Shown here: positions 1 to 11,962 of the stretch, in pieces
Layout of the letters: each line of letters starts with the position of its first letter
Numbering within the stretch: the stretch's first letter is position 1
Source of the DNA: Glandiceps talaboti
Taxonomy: Eukaryota; Hemichordata; Enteropneusta; Spengelidae
Length of the DNA: 64,000 bases
NCBI RefSeq assembly: GCF_964340395.1
Contig: NC_135551.1
Location: 25,165,003 to 25,229,002 of the forward strand
Direction of reading: 5' to 3'
Translations under genes and position numbers: made by a program
Notes under the pieces: generated by a model
Told to the model about the DNA's origin: nothing
What the model saw: the letters and a program-made list of their open reading frames with translations, nothing else
The model's database searches: none

Positions 1-105
1 GTACTCTCAAATGTCAGCCATCAAATACATGTACAACTGTGTGGTAAACTTCCACAAAACTATAAAAGACTTTATATAAATCGAAGTTCTACAAATCTTA
101 GATAC

Positions 106-2535
106 TCAAATATTCAGTAAAAGTACAATTGGTGCATGGTCACTGCCATAGACTTGAGTTCTTATGCAGGAATCACACAGATTTTCAAGCAGCCTCTTGG
201 ACAACACAAAGTAGTCTAAACGCCTGTGAAAATATGAAGTCATAAAAAATGATAATTAACTCTTTTGTGTTTGTATATTTCTATACATTCCTATATTATC
301 TTATACCTTTTAGTACTTGGAGGAACTGGACCCGACCTTCGATGGAATGGAAATTTCACACCTGCTATAATCATGATAATGGAAAAATACAACTATTAAT
401 TATATCAATTTCATCCTGTACTTGAACATCCCTAACCCTAATGTCAGTCTCCTTCATTCCATCAACTTTATCCTGTATTCTAACATCCCTAACCCTAATG
501 TCACAGTCTCCATCATTTCATCTACTTTATGGACCTGTATTCTAACATCCCTAACCCTAATGTCACAGTCTCCATCATTTCATCTACTTTATGGACCTGT
601 ATTCTAACATCCCTAACCCTAATATCACAGGCTCCTTCATTTCATCTACTTTATGGACCTGTATTCTAATACAGTAGATAATATTCTAATGTCAGTCTCT
701 TTCATTCAATCTGATTTTTTCAATAAATTATAGTACACAACATATGTATAATGGAGCCACTCTTCTCCAGTCTTGCCCTGATTTCCAATCCTAAACAGGC
801 CATCAAAATAATTTCATTACAGTGTACATTGGAATAGTACAGATGGACAAATATCATCAATCATGAATCTTTGTACACATACAGATGATTTAAAGGCCCA
901 CTTCGGATGAGAATTAAAATCTCGCTGTAAAAATCGGTTGTTTGGCAGAGCTATTGAAAAAGATGAGCCTGAACAAAAAATGATCTCATGTAAATTCTTA
1001 TTTAGGTAACACAAGTACGATGACCCTAGGATTGAAACATAGCCTCATAAACCTAGTCTTGATGCCAACATGGTCTCTAACTAAACCACGTCTAGTCAAA
1101 GTCCCTCAATCAGCACAAAATGTTGTTCATCCAATCAGTGAACTCCAACTGTTATAGTGACATAAACAGTGCATAAGTAGCATCCTGAGCTGACAAATAT
1201 ACTACGGTATATTTGAACATTACATAACTGCCCCAATAAACACTAACTTTATGAGGGACTGTGTTATTGGTTAGAATTTTCTGATTAGATTGAGACATAA
1301 TCAATGACTGTGTGTGGGTGGCTGTAGATGAATTTTAAATTGCATCTCATGCATCTCAGGACTTCTAGTGTAACGAATTTGACTATACTGTGATTGGAGG
1401 TGTAAATTGTAATGATACTGTACAGGAACTAGACTAGATAATGCCAGATCTAAAGGATATGATTTGTATTTATCTCTATATACTAGTTTTATCTTCGGCA
1501 CTGAATGGCCAGGGATTAATCCTATGTTCTTGCATTAGTGTTATCTAATCAGTGAAGCATTAGGATCAATCTCTTGTCCAGGACCAACTTTTTCTACATA
1601 CAGCTCTGCCAAACAACCAATTTTCACACCTAGATTTTAATCCTAATTCAAAGCGAGACTTTAAAGGCCAGAGTTTCAATCCAAGGTTCTCGTATAAGGG
1701 TTATCGTATAAGTTGAGCCATAAGGATTGTATAGGATCAATCATTTGTTTTGGACCAACTTTTTCAATAGTTCTGTCAGACAACTGAGTTTTTCACACCA
1801 GAATCTAGGCCTAATACAGGAGTACAATACGATGCACTTTCACATTCAATGATATAAATCACATAAATCTACTTACCAGCCGATGTTTTTACCTCTGGCA
1901 TTCATCATATAGGTCCAGAATGACCACTCTCCTGTTTTATCTGGATAAAGATGACGATAACTGTCGACAAACCCTTCCGCCAAATGTTCTGTGAAACCTT
2001 CTCTCTCTTCTTTACTAAAACCTGCCGTTTTCTTATTTGTCTTTGGGTTGGTTAAATCTGGACAAAATTGAACAATCATACAACACTTATACTGAATACT
2101 CATTACTATTTATCAGAATGAAGTAAGCTCTTAGGAGTCATGAATATTTAGTGTACATCTAATAAATATTCATGTCTGCTAAGACCCATCACATATCAGT
2201 GTATCAGTGAAAGAACTTACAATAGAGGTGGAAAAGAGTTTCAATTTGCTGTTTTTTTGGCAACCGAGTGAAAATATTATGTGATAATATGTGACTCTCT
2301 AGAACCACAGGTTTATGAAAATACTTTTATTTCCTACAAATAAATATTAGCAATTCAGTAATAGTTTATAATAATTCAACATACCTATCTCTTGATGAGC
2401 AACATTCAGATCCCCACACCAAACCAGTGGCTTCTTTGAATCTAATGTTTTGAGATATTCTCGGAAGTCTTTGTCCCATCCTTTCCTATATTCTAATCTG
2501 CAATAATAAAATAAGAATGAATGAGTAAACATGAA

Positions 2536-2573
<38 letters not shown>

Positions 2574-4747
2574 TATATACTCATTATATCAGTGGTGTAG
2601 AAAAGCCTACACAGCCACTGTAAAGGGAATCTCAAAAAATTAATGTGACAATTTTATCATTGAAGTTCAGGTATTGATAAATCTGTACTTGAAATTTCCA
2701 TTGTCTATAGTTCCACTTACAAAGGAGAAGCATCTACAGTGACCTGTTTGTCACCCAGTGTTACCTTTAATATATTTTGGGCAGTAATACAAAATAAACA
2801 GTATTACATTATTAGCAGATATTGAGGCCGTTGTGTTTATCTTTCCACTTTATGTTTGTTTGTTTGTTATTCCTTTCTCTGCTGAGCAATACTTTGCATA
2901 TCCTTTTCAAAGACAATTATATAAGTAAATGATGGGCGAATGGTTAGAGTGGCTGGCTTGGAATCTGCAGGTTGCAGGTTCGAGCCCCATCGATGCCATT
3001 TGTTTTTGAGTGGCTAAAGTCCTGGGCAAGATTTGAACCATGAATGACGCAGTCAACCCAGCTATATATTTGGGGACCTGGTAGGATAGAGGTTGCAATG
3101 TGAATGCTTTAATCCTGTGTGCTTATAAAGGCTGCAATGGTTTGTATGCTCCCCAGGGAGTTGAGGAAGTATAAAGGGCTGTTTTGCTGCTATTGATTTG
3201 AGCCAGGGGTAGTAATTGTAAAATGCCTTGAGCACCCAGGCTGGCTGGGAAAGTGCTATATAAAAACCAACATTATTATCATTAAATATAACAATTATGT
3301 CCACATGTACAAACTTTCAAACTAGGAAGGACTGGATTTCAGAGATGTATGAAACTGATGAAATGAAACTGATGATTACTGGAATCTTCGGGGAAATGAA
3401 TAAGCCCAGTATGGCTTGTTGTCCTCACCTATAGTCTGTCCATAAACTTACCTTTTGAGTCCTTTACCAGCATTTGGAATATCTGGGGAAAAAGAAAGAA
3501 CAACATTGCTCAGAAAAGTCTTGGTAGAACACTTTCAGCATTAAGAATATTGGTCATACGGTGAAGTCTACTTACAGGAAACATGGGAATTATATATGGG
3601 ATTATTACTACATGTTGAATAGCTCTACCAGTCAAGTATGTTATCACACCTTAAAGTGGCCATATGGATGAGAATTTGGTATTTATTTTGGATTTTTATT
3701 TGGTAAAACAACTTCACTATGTTTTTCTACTTGAAAAAATAATGTGAAATAACATATACCAAGTATATGTTCATAACTCCATACATTGCAAAAAGATGGA
3801 AAAAGTGTAAAAAGTTGATGAGTTATGAACATAGACTTAGTATATGTTATTTCACATTAGTTTTTTAAGTAGAAAAACTTTGTGAAGCTGTTTTATCAAA
3901 CAAAAAGCCAAAATACATACCAAATTCTCATCCATACGGCCACTTTAAAATAATCCTTTTTGACTTGAAAGACACAATTTGTTGTCAAGAAATGATGAAT
4001 GTATAATACTCACATGTTGTTATAACATAAAACTTCTCAAACTCAGCAGTGATGGTACGTCCTTCTTTATCATGTTTCTTGATGTCTAAATAGAAAAAAA
4101 TCAATCATTGACTTATATACCAACATTATAATGTCAACACTGATTTAGAATTAGTGAAATTAGATGGAAAGTTCATCACAGTCCCATGCTACGAAAACTT
4201 AGCCAGTTAGTTGCCATCATCATAAAACCAAAGTCCTTTACAGCACTGTTCCAGACAAAACTACCATTACGTCATCAGAAAATATGTTTTGGCTTGTGAG
4301 AATGGCCAGCAACCAGGGAAGCTCAAACAAACCTCTACATCCGAGAAGAAATTTACATAATTCATGAGAGACTTTTCCCCTATGTGCACTTGGGGCATCA
4401 TGCATATGAGATAAATTCAGAGCTTGTTAATTTTGTTTTGTTTTGACTTCTGGTGTTTTACATAACATCACTTACCTATCCCATATGTGACATTGATTGG
4501 TTTAGTTTTACTGTATAGTCCTGTGCCTGCATATCCCTTTTCTTCTGCATAGGACCAATAACAGTGATAACCAGATATTTGCACATCTTTTGGAACTTCC
4601 CCTTCTTGACATTTGGTTTCTTGGATACAAAAGATGTCTGGATCTTCTTTCGTTATGTACTTTTGTCCATTTTTCTATATCAGGAAAGAATGAAAAATGA
4701 TGGGAGGAGAGGGAGAGAGAAAAAGGATGAGAGACAGAGAAAGAAAC

Positions 4748-4784
<37 letters not shown>

Positions 4785-7479
4785 GGAAGAGAGAAACAGA
4801 GGGGAAGGGAGGGAGGGAGGGAGGGAGGGGAATGGGGACAGAGGGGCAGAATCCGAATGTTAGACATTTTTGAAAGGGTTGTTGAATTTTTCATATTAAA
4901 AGAATCAGACATATGTATCACACATTTCTCCATCCATGTATTTTTTCCATGGCAATTATCTGTAAAGCTTGTGAAGGCTCAAAGTGATGTAATATGCTTC
5001 CAACACAGGAGACGAACAATTTAATTCCTCTTCTTAAGCAAGTCTTTGTATCTATATTTGGTACATGTACATGTAAGCACAACTATTTAATTTTAAATAC
5101 ATGTTTTGTTTCAGACTTTTAATGATGTATATGTTCCTACCTGCACCCATGCCCTGATTCCATTTACATTCCATGATGAAATCTTTAAATTCCACTCCCT
5201 GTAGAAGACAACTGAATTATTTCCTTTCTTATTCATGATGAGTTGCAAAAGGAGAGAAATAATACTTGACACATAACATGGATTCAGCCATTTTTGGACA
5301 TCCTGCAAGGGTTCATGGGTAAACATCATAGCTACCCTGATTTCTTTGTATTTGTCAAGACAAATAGACTGAGGTTGCTGTGATGTCAACACAAGAAGTA
5401 CAGCTTGAAGATGGCTTGACCACACACACAGGTCAAGTACTATTTTATCACCCAACATTATATTCAAGGTGATAGCAGTATTCACTGCAAGTGTACTATA
5501 GGGAGAAATAAGTCTGACTGGACTTTTCCTTAAGTTGATAGCAGTAATCAATATAAGTGTACTAAAGGTAGAAATAAGTCTGACTGAACTTTCAGTAATC
5601 AATACAAGTGTACTAAAGGTAGAAAAAAGTCTGACTGGACTTTTCCTTCAAGTTGATAGCAGTAATTTCAATACAAGTGTACCAAAGTCTGACTGAACTT
5701 TTCCTTTAACTTGATAGCAGTAATCAAAACAGGTGCCATAGGCAGAAATAAGTCTGACTGGAATTGGGTTTTTTCCGTTTCACTTACTTTCCATCACTAG
5801 TTTTGGCATCAGAACTGAAATCCAGAGAATCTAACTCTGGGGGACCGCTGCTTGTGGTTTCCTGGGAAAGAAATCAATAAATTAAGTAATGTGAAATGAT
5901 CCTAATCAACTTAGACTGATAGAAAGATTCATCATTCTTTTCACTCAACATTGTTTTCACTCCTCCTCTTCTTCTTCTTTCATATGTTGAAAATTTTGCT
6001 AGTGTGTGCACAACAGAAAATGATCAAACAGTTAAAATGTCTGGTGGTAGATTTACTTACTTAAAACAGACAATAATGTGGAACGCTGAGACCAACAATT
6101 AACAACGACAGTAATTTTCAGTCCAAAGTTAACTGTACTGGTTTCCAATACAATATTCAAGCATTACTGAATTTGTAAAAATGAAGGGTAATTAATACTT
6201 TATTTTAATACTTTATTTTAATGAGGGCAAAAATAGTTGACGAAACAACTAATCAAGTTTTGTCCTCTAATATAATAAGTCAACTTCTATTACTTCAACT
6301 ATCCTACATGCTAAGAAATTGCCACAGGAGTATTTCTTAGGGAATTATATCAAAGTAAAATTTATGACGAGATAATTCTTAAAGCCAACCACAGTTTCAC
6401 ATTCTTTGTTTATTGGTAATCAAACTGAGTCATTCAGTCTCTGAATGCTACTCCTTGTTGCCTTGACTGCAATGATGTCATCAGGCTGGGCTTATCAACC
6501 TTGCCCTAATTACATGTAACACATCTTGATCTTGCTTTATTAAAAAAAAACCCACTGATAAGTTCTGACTCTCCAGTAGCAAGTTGATTGTACACTTTTT
6601 ATCAATCATGAAACTTTCATAATTAATTTTGTTTTTTCAAAATTTGTACCATTCCACACTCTCTGGTAGTGTGTGTATAGTGTAATAAAGAAATGATAGA
6701 TGTAAAGAGAAAAGGAGATTAGACCATGTCCTAGTCTAGAATTCTAAACAGGTACAGTGTATTATGTTTTAAAAACTTCTAATACCATTATTAGTAATGG
6801 AGTTTTTAAAATGTAATACGTACTGTACCAGTTTAGAATTCTAGACTAACCGTGTCCACAACAGCTGATCTGTCAGTCTACTTTTTGCCTTAATGTGCCA
6901 ACAATCACAAATACTCCTGACAAACTGATGTTATCAACTCACCTTTTGTGGTTTGGATTTTTTGCTTTTAGTGTCATCAGCATCAGCTTTTGCACCGGCC
7001 TTGAAAGAAAAATTAATGTTTATTATAAGATTGTGAAATTTAAGATTCCCCATTGCAATTCTTAGAGAGTGAAAATGCTACATACATTATACCTCAGACA
7101 ATAAACATAATGTGTTAATTGGCTGAAATTACAGTTATATACAAAACGTCAACATTCATACGTAGGGCAAACACACCTCTCCCCCCCCCCCCCCCCCCCC
7201 CCATCCTCAACAGACGCCACGTGTGAGTGAGTTTCAGTGATTGTAACTGAGTGATTGTAACATCCATCTGAAAATGGATATAGCATGTAATACTTTCATG
7301 GACTAGTAAACAATCTCAGTGTATCGTTGTTGTTGACATTTCAAACTATCAAACTTCGATTCACTTGCACTCGCGCCGTTTCACAGTATCTCGACTAACT
7401 CCGAAGTGAACAAAGGATAGCTAGCACTTGTCAAACGCCGAAGAATTTATCGCCATTTTACCTTTCGTTTTGGAGGCAT
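106..7479 (-). CDS. APEX1: APEX1: DNA-(apurinic or apyrimidinic site) endonuclease, 10 coding exons
   Basis: Cleaves the DNA backbone 5' of abasic sites in nuclear base-excision repair. Coding exons in transcript order: 7462-7479, 6943-6999, 5788-5861, 5141-5198, 4476-4674, 4014-4085, 3452-3482, 2385-2497, 1877-2057, 106-223. They sum to 921 nt, giving 306 aa plus TGA (human is 318 aa), and every junction has GT/AG. The N-terminus starts MPPKRK and is Lys-rich, like the family's nuclear-localisation tail. The exonuclease III-type fold carries [11 protein letters not shown] (Asn60, human N68), IQETK (Glu88, human E96), GDLNVA (Asp199 and Asn201), RLDYF (Asp271) and GSDH (Asp296, His297). All catalytic residues are present. 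The position of the mammalian redox Cys65 is Ser57. Introns hold two foldbacks, a SINE and a satellite. The gene is divergent from GET1. The 3' end of the transcript probably lies beyond the window edge. Identification is firm; exact exon edges are by eye. Confidence 0.96.
425..668 (+). repeat. 62-bp minisatellite, four copies
   Basis: The phrase AACATCCCTAACCCTAAT recurs at 425, 482, 544 and 606 (spacing 57, 62, 62). Two middle copies are almost identical. Each has a CCCTAACCCTAA telomere-like word. Lies in the APEX1 last intron. Confidence 0.9.
893..1815. repeat. Diverged repeat, one inverted and two direct copies
   Basis: GCTCTGCCAAACAACC plus the block up to AAAGGCC (1583-1665) is found inverted at 893-965. 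A third diverged copy (GACCAACTTTTTCAATAGTT) lies at ~1732-1815. APEX1 last intron. Confidence 0.6.
2537..2571 (+). repeat. (CA)n microsatellite
   Basis: About 17 CA units in an APEX1 intron, just upstream of exon 8. Confidence 0.97.
2931..3290 (+). mobile_element. tRNA-derived SINE, copy 1
   Basis: The head contains a polymerase III A-box-like TGGTTAGAGTGG and B-box-like GGTTCGAGCCC at tRNA spacing, then a ~300-bp tRNA-unrelated body. The body ends GGCTGGGAAAGTGCTATATA and a short ATTATTATCATT tail. It sits in an APEX1 intron, opposite to the direction of transcription. A second copy of the same body lies at 26.5-26.8 kb on the other strand. Confidence 0.75.
3655..3944. mobile_element. TTAA-flanked foldback MITE, family A, copy 1
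   Basis: A long imperfect palindrome flanked by TTAA (3651-3654 and 3945-3948), with ends AGTGGCC…GGCCACT. Arms of ~130 bp meet in a short centre near 3800. It lies in the APEX1 intron between exons 6 and 7. Related copies are at 45186, 56939, and (partial) 8190 and 59485. Confidence 0.85.
4749..4832 (+). repeat. (ACAG)n and (GGGA)n microsatellite
   Basis: Nine GACA units, a purine-rich gap, then GGGAGGGA units; APEX1 intron 4, next to exon 5. Confidence 0.95.
5490..5765 (-). repeat. 67-bp satellite, four decayed copies in APEX1 intron
   Basis: On the minus strand AAGTCCAGTCAGACTTATTT, TAGTACACTTGTATTGATTA and CTGCTATCAACTTAA recur, the same unit as the array at 58.7-59.4 kb but in reverse orientation and with deletions. 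Confidence 0.85.
6732..6848. mobile_element. Small foldback MITE in APEX1 intron 2
   Basis: TAGTCTAGAATTCTAAACAG and following bases to ~6777 are repeated as the complement at ~6802-6848, leaving a loop of about 25 bases. Confidence 0.75.
7181..7202 (+). repeat. Poly(C) run
   Basis: 22 C residues in APEX1 intron 1; a G-quadruplex-capable run on the other strand. Confidence 0.95.
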
Positions 7480-7707
7480 TGCGAAAGTGGGAATTACACC
7501 TCTTCCTTTCAGGAGAAAATAGTTGGCAAGTCTGAACGACCTAATGGTGAACGCTGCAATTTAAAGGGCACGGATTGCAATGAAACAGATGACTCAGGTC
7601 TTATGGCAGAACACGTCTGAGCATGTAGGCTGTGTGCACACGTGACTGTATCAGTTCGACCTTTCAACTTTAACCCAAGGTCACACAAAGCTACTGTAGA
7701 AAAAAAG
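7480..7707. promoter_or_regulatory. Putative bidirectional promoter between APEX1 and GET1
   Basis: Only 228 bp separate the APEX1 start codon (minus) from the GET1 start codon (plus). The segment and the adjoining 7.36-7.46 kb stretch are richer in CpG than the surrounding DNA. I see no clear TATA box. Close head-to-head spacing is the usual layout of a shared housekeeping promoter. Transcription start sites cannot be read from sequence. Confidence 0.6.
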
Positions 7708-10700
7708 ATGTCAGCAATAGTTATTTTCATCGCTGTCTTCTTTTTGAGCTGTTTACATGCCTTGAATCCATACCTCGTACGGCTTGTAAGTATAACAACA
7801 TTTAATTATATCATCTGTCACATTTTTCGTTACAATCCCAGGATTGTAACTTTTGTCAGAGATACATATTTATGGAAAACCCGGCCCACTGAGGCATGCT
7901 AATAATTTGTTTTGATTTTTTTTCTCATAGTACTAGTAAAAAGATTTCTTTGAAAAATGAATTTTTGCTTATTTTGACACGTAATAATAATATAATGTCA
8001 CCGTTTATAATTTAATAAACTGCAAACAATTTTACAGTGTGTGAAATGTTTGTTATTGTAATAATTGTACACAATACTAGTCAATTGATAATTAATAAGT
8101 TACATTTGACCATGGATGTATTAGTGCAATACATCCGTGATTTGACACATTCTGTAGTTTTTTGGCAATTTTCATATTGAGCTATATTGTATATTGTGTT
8201 TCACATTATTTTGTCAAGTAGATAAATAAAGTACAGTTGCTTTGGCAAGTAAAAATCCAAATTATATATACCCATTTGTCATCCATATGGTCACTGGAGT
8301 CTGACCATGTCTGGTAGGGTACTAGGGATGTGCAGCCGGCCAATGCTGTCAACCCCAGACCCCATTTTAGACCCATTTTGACCAAAAACCAATACCCCAT
8401 ATTAGACCATTCAAATTTGTAGAAGACTCCAAAATACATAATCATCGATATGAAAATGTCAACCAGCGAATTAGCTGGAGGAAATTTCAATGGAAATTCC
8501 TAGAAATTTTGAACTAACAGAGAATTTATTATGTGGTTCCTTCCAGGACCCCATTTTAGATCAAACAAATTCGAAAAATTGTGTAAAGTGGACCCCATTT
8601 TAGACTCCTTATCTCTAAAAATACAGTGCAAAAAACACCACCCCAAAGGGCGTCACGTATACATATACCCAATAAGCAGGAATAACCCCCCCCCCCCCCC
8701 CCAATTGAAAGCACCCTTGGTTAAAACTCCCGTACAAATGTTCTTACAGATTATGATTACAAGCTGTCTGAATAACTTTGTACATAGAATGAAATATTGT
8801 CCACTTTCTGTACAGATTTTGAGATGGACAAGAAAAGATTCAGAAGAGGAATTCAGCAAACACCAGGAGTTGAAAGATTTGAGGAAAGATCTGTACAGTA
8901 TTAGTGCCCAGGATGAGTTTGCTAGATATGCCCGAATTCAGAGAAAAATTAATAAATTGACTGAAGAACTTGGTCAAAAAAGTAAGTAGAAGAGTTTGTT
9001 TTGAAACATTCATTTCGAATAAGTACACCATTTTTACAGTTACCCACATTGTCGCCTTTTTTTTTCAAAAGATCAAAAGTGAAGAATTTAAGAAAGGTGC
9101 CCTAGAATTTGAAGGGTTGTGGCTAAAATTTTGCTTGTGGATGTCAAATCATAAAGGGGTGTAACCTGTTTACTGTGCTGACTGTGATTCCTATAGCTGT
9201 CTGTATGGAAGTCATAATCAGCGCAGTAAACATGCTAGAAGTAGTCAATGAATATCTCTGAAATAACTGATATTTCCTAAAAACTACACCATCCAGAACA
9301 AAAAAAAGACTGATGGACTGCACATACCAATTAGTTAGCCATGACATTGTGGGAAATGTTAGAGTAATGACTACTGTGAATTTGTGGCCGCAAATTAAGG
9401 CTTGTCCAAAAGATGCCTCTAAACATTCATTGCATGTAGTGGCAAAACTATGTGATCTTTTGTCATTCTGATAATTGGTATATCATGGTATTTTAATCCT
9501 TTTTCTGAGAAAAAGTATCATTTCCATAAAAAAACCAAGTTGATGATGTTGATGAGAGCCCAAACTATCGTACAAGAGTATATTTTCAGACAAATATGAC
9601 AATTAGAAGTGATATGATCTTCAAGATAATCCTTATGTATCTATCCTGTGTTACATATATGTATAAGATTTGAAAGAAATTGACCATGCATGAATTCTCG
9701 TTACGTCATTTATTTTTGAAAACTGTAAGGAGCTTTATGACAAATCCCATTTGTTTGTTTTCCTACCTGACAGGTAAGAATAGATCAATGGTATTTATGA
9801 AGTATCAATGGAGTGTCATAGCAGTACTCTATGCCTTGCAGGTACAGTAGTAGGGATCATAGACCCTCCATGACGGTCTGTGCAGGGATAAAGTTACCTT
9901 TTTATCTTCCGTAAGGAAGGGTATATATATATATAGGGGTGAAAAGTCTACATGTACAGTAATAGAGATAAAATTACCCTTTTTGGAATCTAGTTTTGAA
10001 GTGACTATGTAGTTTTCATCCGAATCACTCAGACGTCATCAGTGTCATGATATTATACTGTTTGGTCATGTGACCTCCTAGTGGAATCACCTGACAGTAA
10101 ACTATAGTAAATAGGGTCACAGTTTTAACTATACAGTCACAGTTGAGGGATGTAGCTACATAGTCACTTTAAAATTAGATTCCAAAATGGGATCTTTATC
10201 ACTACTACCATATAATTTAGTTGAGTCCAGTGTCAATTTCTATTCAACTAGTATAGGATTTTTATACAATATAATATCTTGATCTACATATACAGTACCA
10301 GTCAAGAATCTGACTGGGATGGCATTGGACCACTATATATAAAATCAGTGAAACTTTCGTATAAAGCCCATTTATTTGTCATTTTCAGCTGCCTGATTGC
10401 CTATACCTTTCAAGTCAAACAGGGTTGTAGTAATGTTCAGGGTTTCTTGTGTTTGCAATCCTGGATATATGTTCTGTCCAGGCGGTTTATAGTTTGCTAT
10501 TTAGTTTTTTTTGTTGTTTTTTGTTGTTGTTGTTGTTGTGTCAACCAGCAGTCATTTTAAAATGAAACTTTCAAGTACAGGACTGAAATTTACCTATACT
10601 ACTTGTTTTTCATTTGACCACTAAAAGTCCCTCTCTCAGACCAGAGTAGATTTATTAATTCTCAGTGATACTCGTACATGCATACATGACTTATCCCAGA

Positions 10701-11148
10701 CAGGCAATCAAGTGTATTAGCTGCCATCTTAGTCTGTAAGGTACGCCGTGACAGAGCGCCCTCAAACATCGACCAACCCCTAGGAGGCTGGTGAGGGCGA
10801 AACGTTACGACGTATCTTACAGCCTACTGCCATCTCTGTTTAATATTCATTTCAGTACACGTTGAGAAAACTTTGATTTGAAAATCAACCTCCCATTACA
10901 GTGTAAATTACTGACATCTCTCAAAATCTTCACGTCAATGAATTTGTCTTTCTTTCCAGGTATTTGTTTATCTATTCCTTATATGGAAATACTACCAACA
11001 ACCAGTAGTATTGTTAGATCCTGAGTGGTTGTTTCCCATAGCAACGGTGCTATCAATACCTACTGGTGTGTCAGGAGCTGTTGGAATCACATGTTGGTTA
11101 TTTGTTTGCTCCAGAATATCGAGAGTAGTCTTGGATGGGGTCAAATGA
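7708..11148 (+). CDS. GET1: GET1/WRB: guided entry of tail-anchored proteins factor 1, 4 exons
   Basis: ER membrane subunit of the GET/TRC40 receptor; with CAMLG/GET2 it docks GET3/TRC40 and helps insert tail-anchored proteins. Exons: 7708-7785, 8816-8981, 9774-9841, 10960-11148. They sum to 501 nt, giving 166 aa plus TGA (human is 174 aa). The first membrane segment is residues ~2-20 (IVIFIAVFFL). A charged coiled coil at ~28-85 contains the conserved DEFARYARIQRKINKL. Two more hydrophobic segments lie at ~93-113 (…FLIWKYY) and ~140-160 (GAVGITCWLFVC). The small third exon (68 nt) was found from KYQWSVIAVLYALQ, which restores the frame and aligns with the human KIKWVISVAFYVLQ segment. I chose the in-frame ATG at 7708 over the one at 7642 because it puts the first membrane segment at the N-terminus, as in the family. 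Confidence 0.93.
8190..8306. mobile_element. Family A MITE, partial copy
   Basis: Only the right half is visible: TTTCACATTATTTTGTCAAG, then CATCCATATGGTCACT, matching family A ends with substitutions. In GET1 intron 1. Confidence 0.5.
9168..9231 (+). repeat. 64-nt hairpin in GET1 intron 2
   Basis: GTTTACTGTGCTGACTGTGA pairs with TCATAATCAGCGCAGTAAAC across a ~15-nt loop. Size and shape resemble a small MITE or a microRNA precursor; nothing further supports either. Confidence 0.6.
9967..10200. mobile_element. Foldback MITE in GET1 intron 3
   Basis: The left arm TTTTGGAATCTAGTTTTGAA, GTGACTATGTAG (to ~10012) matches the complement of CTACATAGTCAC…GATTCCAAAA (10156-10200). Confidence 0.75.
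10734..10832. repeat. CpG-containing foldback in GET1 intron 3
   Basis: CTGTAAGGTACGCCGTGAC faces GACGTATCTTACAG, with GCGCCCTCA facing TGAGGGCG inside. The segment GAGGGCGAAACGTTACGA resembles 3' ends of some retroelements, but no ORF adjoins it. Confidence 0.5.
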
Positions 11149-11200
11149 AAGCAACTCCACTGCCAAACTTTTTATGCAATTTTGCAGCAGCCACCCATTT

Positions 11201-11455
11201 GCCTGCATACCTAGGTGATGCGACTACACTGGATGTTGAAGTGCTTGACCTATCAGCAGGCAGTAACTGTCTATCACCCTGCATATCTAGGCTATGCAAC
11301 ACTTTGGTGTTGAATATCTTGCCCAATCATCATCTGCCTATTCATCTGCATATCTAGGTCGTACAACACCTGGTTTTCTTGACCTATCAGCAGCAATTGT
11401 CTATCCATCCTGCATTTGTGTAGATGATGCAACATTGGATCTTGACCTATTGGTA
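11201..11455 (+). repeat. Diverged ~70-bp tandem repeat after GET1
   Basis: CCTGCATACCTAGGTGATGC, CCTGCATATCTAGGCTATGC, TCTGCATATCTAGGTCGTAC and CCTGCATTTGTGTAGATGAT are spaced 65-80 bp apart, each followed by ACA-rich and CTTGACCTAT-like words. Probably GET1 3' UTR or flank. Confidence 0.6.
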
Positions 11456-11956
11456 AACCCTTTACCTGAACATGAAAGTTGCCACGGTGTATAAAGTTGT
11501 AACCAGTCAAATTGTAAAACTTGCAGAATTGAGGGGTTCTTTGAAAACGGAGTATATCATACACCTGGCTGTGTGATATAACGAGAATTTTAGCAAGTCA
11601 TGAATTAACCAGAAATGTGTACAAATAGAGCAAATTCAAGTCCCTGATTTGTACATGATAGCAAAGTCCTCTTTGTGTGTGGTGGGTGGGTGGGGGCGAT
11701 GGACAGGGTTATTGACCGATTAGTAAATACCCAATTTATTATTTATGATGTTCCATATAATTTCATCTAAGTGATATTTTTACTATACTTATACTACAAG
11801 ACATTGTTGTGGTCAGACCCATACCAAAGATCCTTTTACCTGGAAGAAATTTTTGAGTAGAAAGACAGGTTAATACTGGGGAACATCACCCCAAGAAATG
11901 TTGTTGTTTTTTTGTTTTTTGTTTTGTTTTTTTTTTTTTGGGGGGGGGGGGATTAA

Positions 11957-11962
11957 AATAAA
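11957..11962 (+). terminator. Possible poly(A) signal of GET1
   Basis: AATAAA about 0.8 kb after the GET1 stop, just behind a T/G homopolymer stretch. Support is weak. Confidence 0.25.

Noticed and set aside
2935-2995. Functional tRNA gene
   Set aside because: A and B boxes are present, but the acceptor stem does not close and the segment continues into a SINE body with a second copy elsewhere.
4508-4933. 141-aa and 99-aa frames on opposite strands
   Set aside because: They combine out-of-frame APEX1 exon 5 with ACAG/GGGA microsatellite translation.
7642-7707. Upstream ATG extending GET1 by 22 residues
   Set aside because: It would place a charged stretch before the first membrane segment, unlike the family, and would take up part of the short promoter gap.
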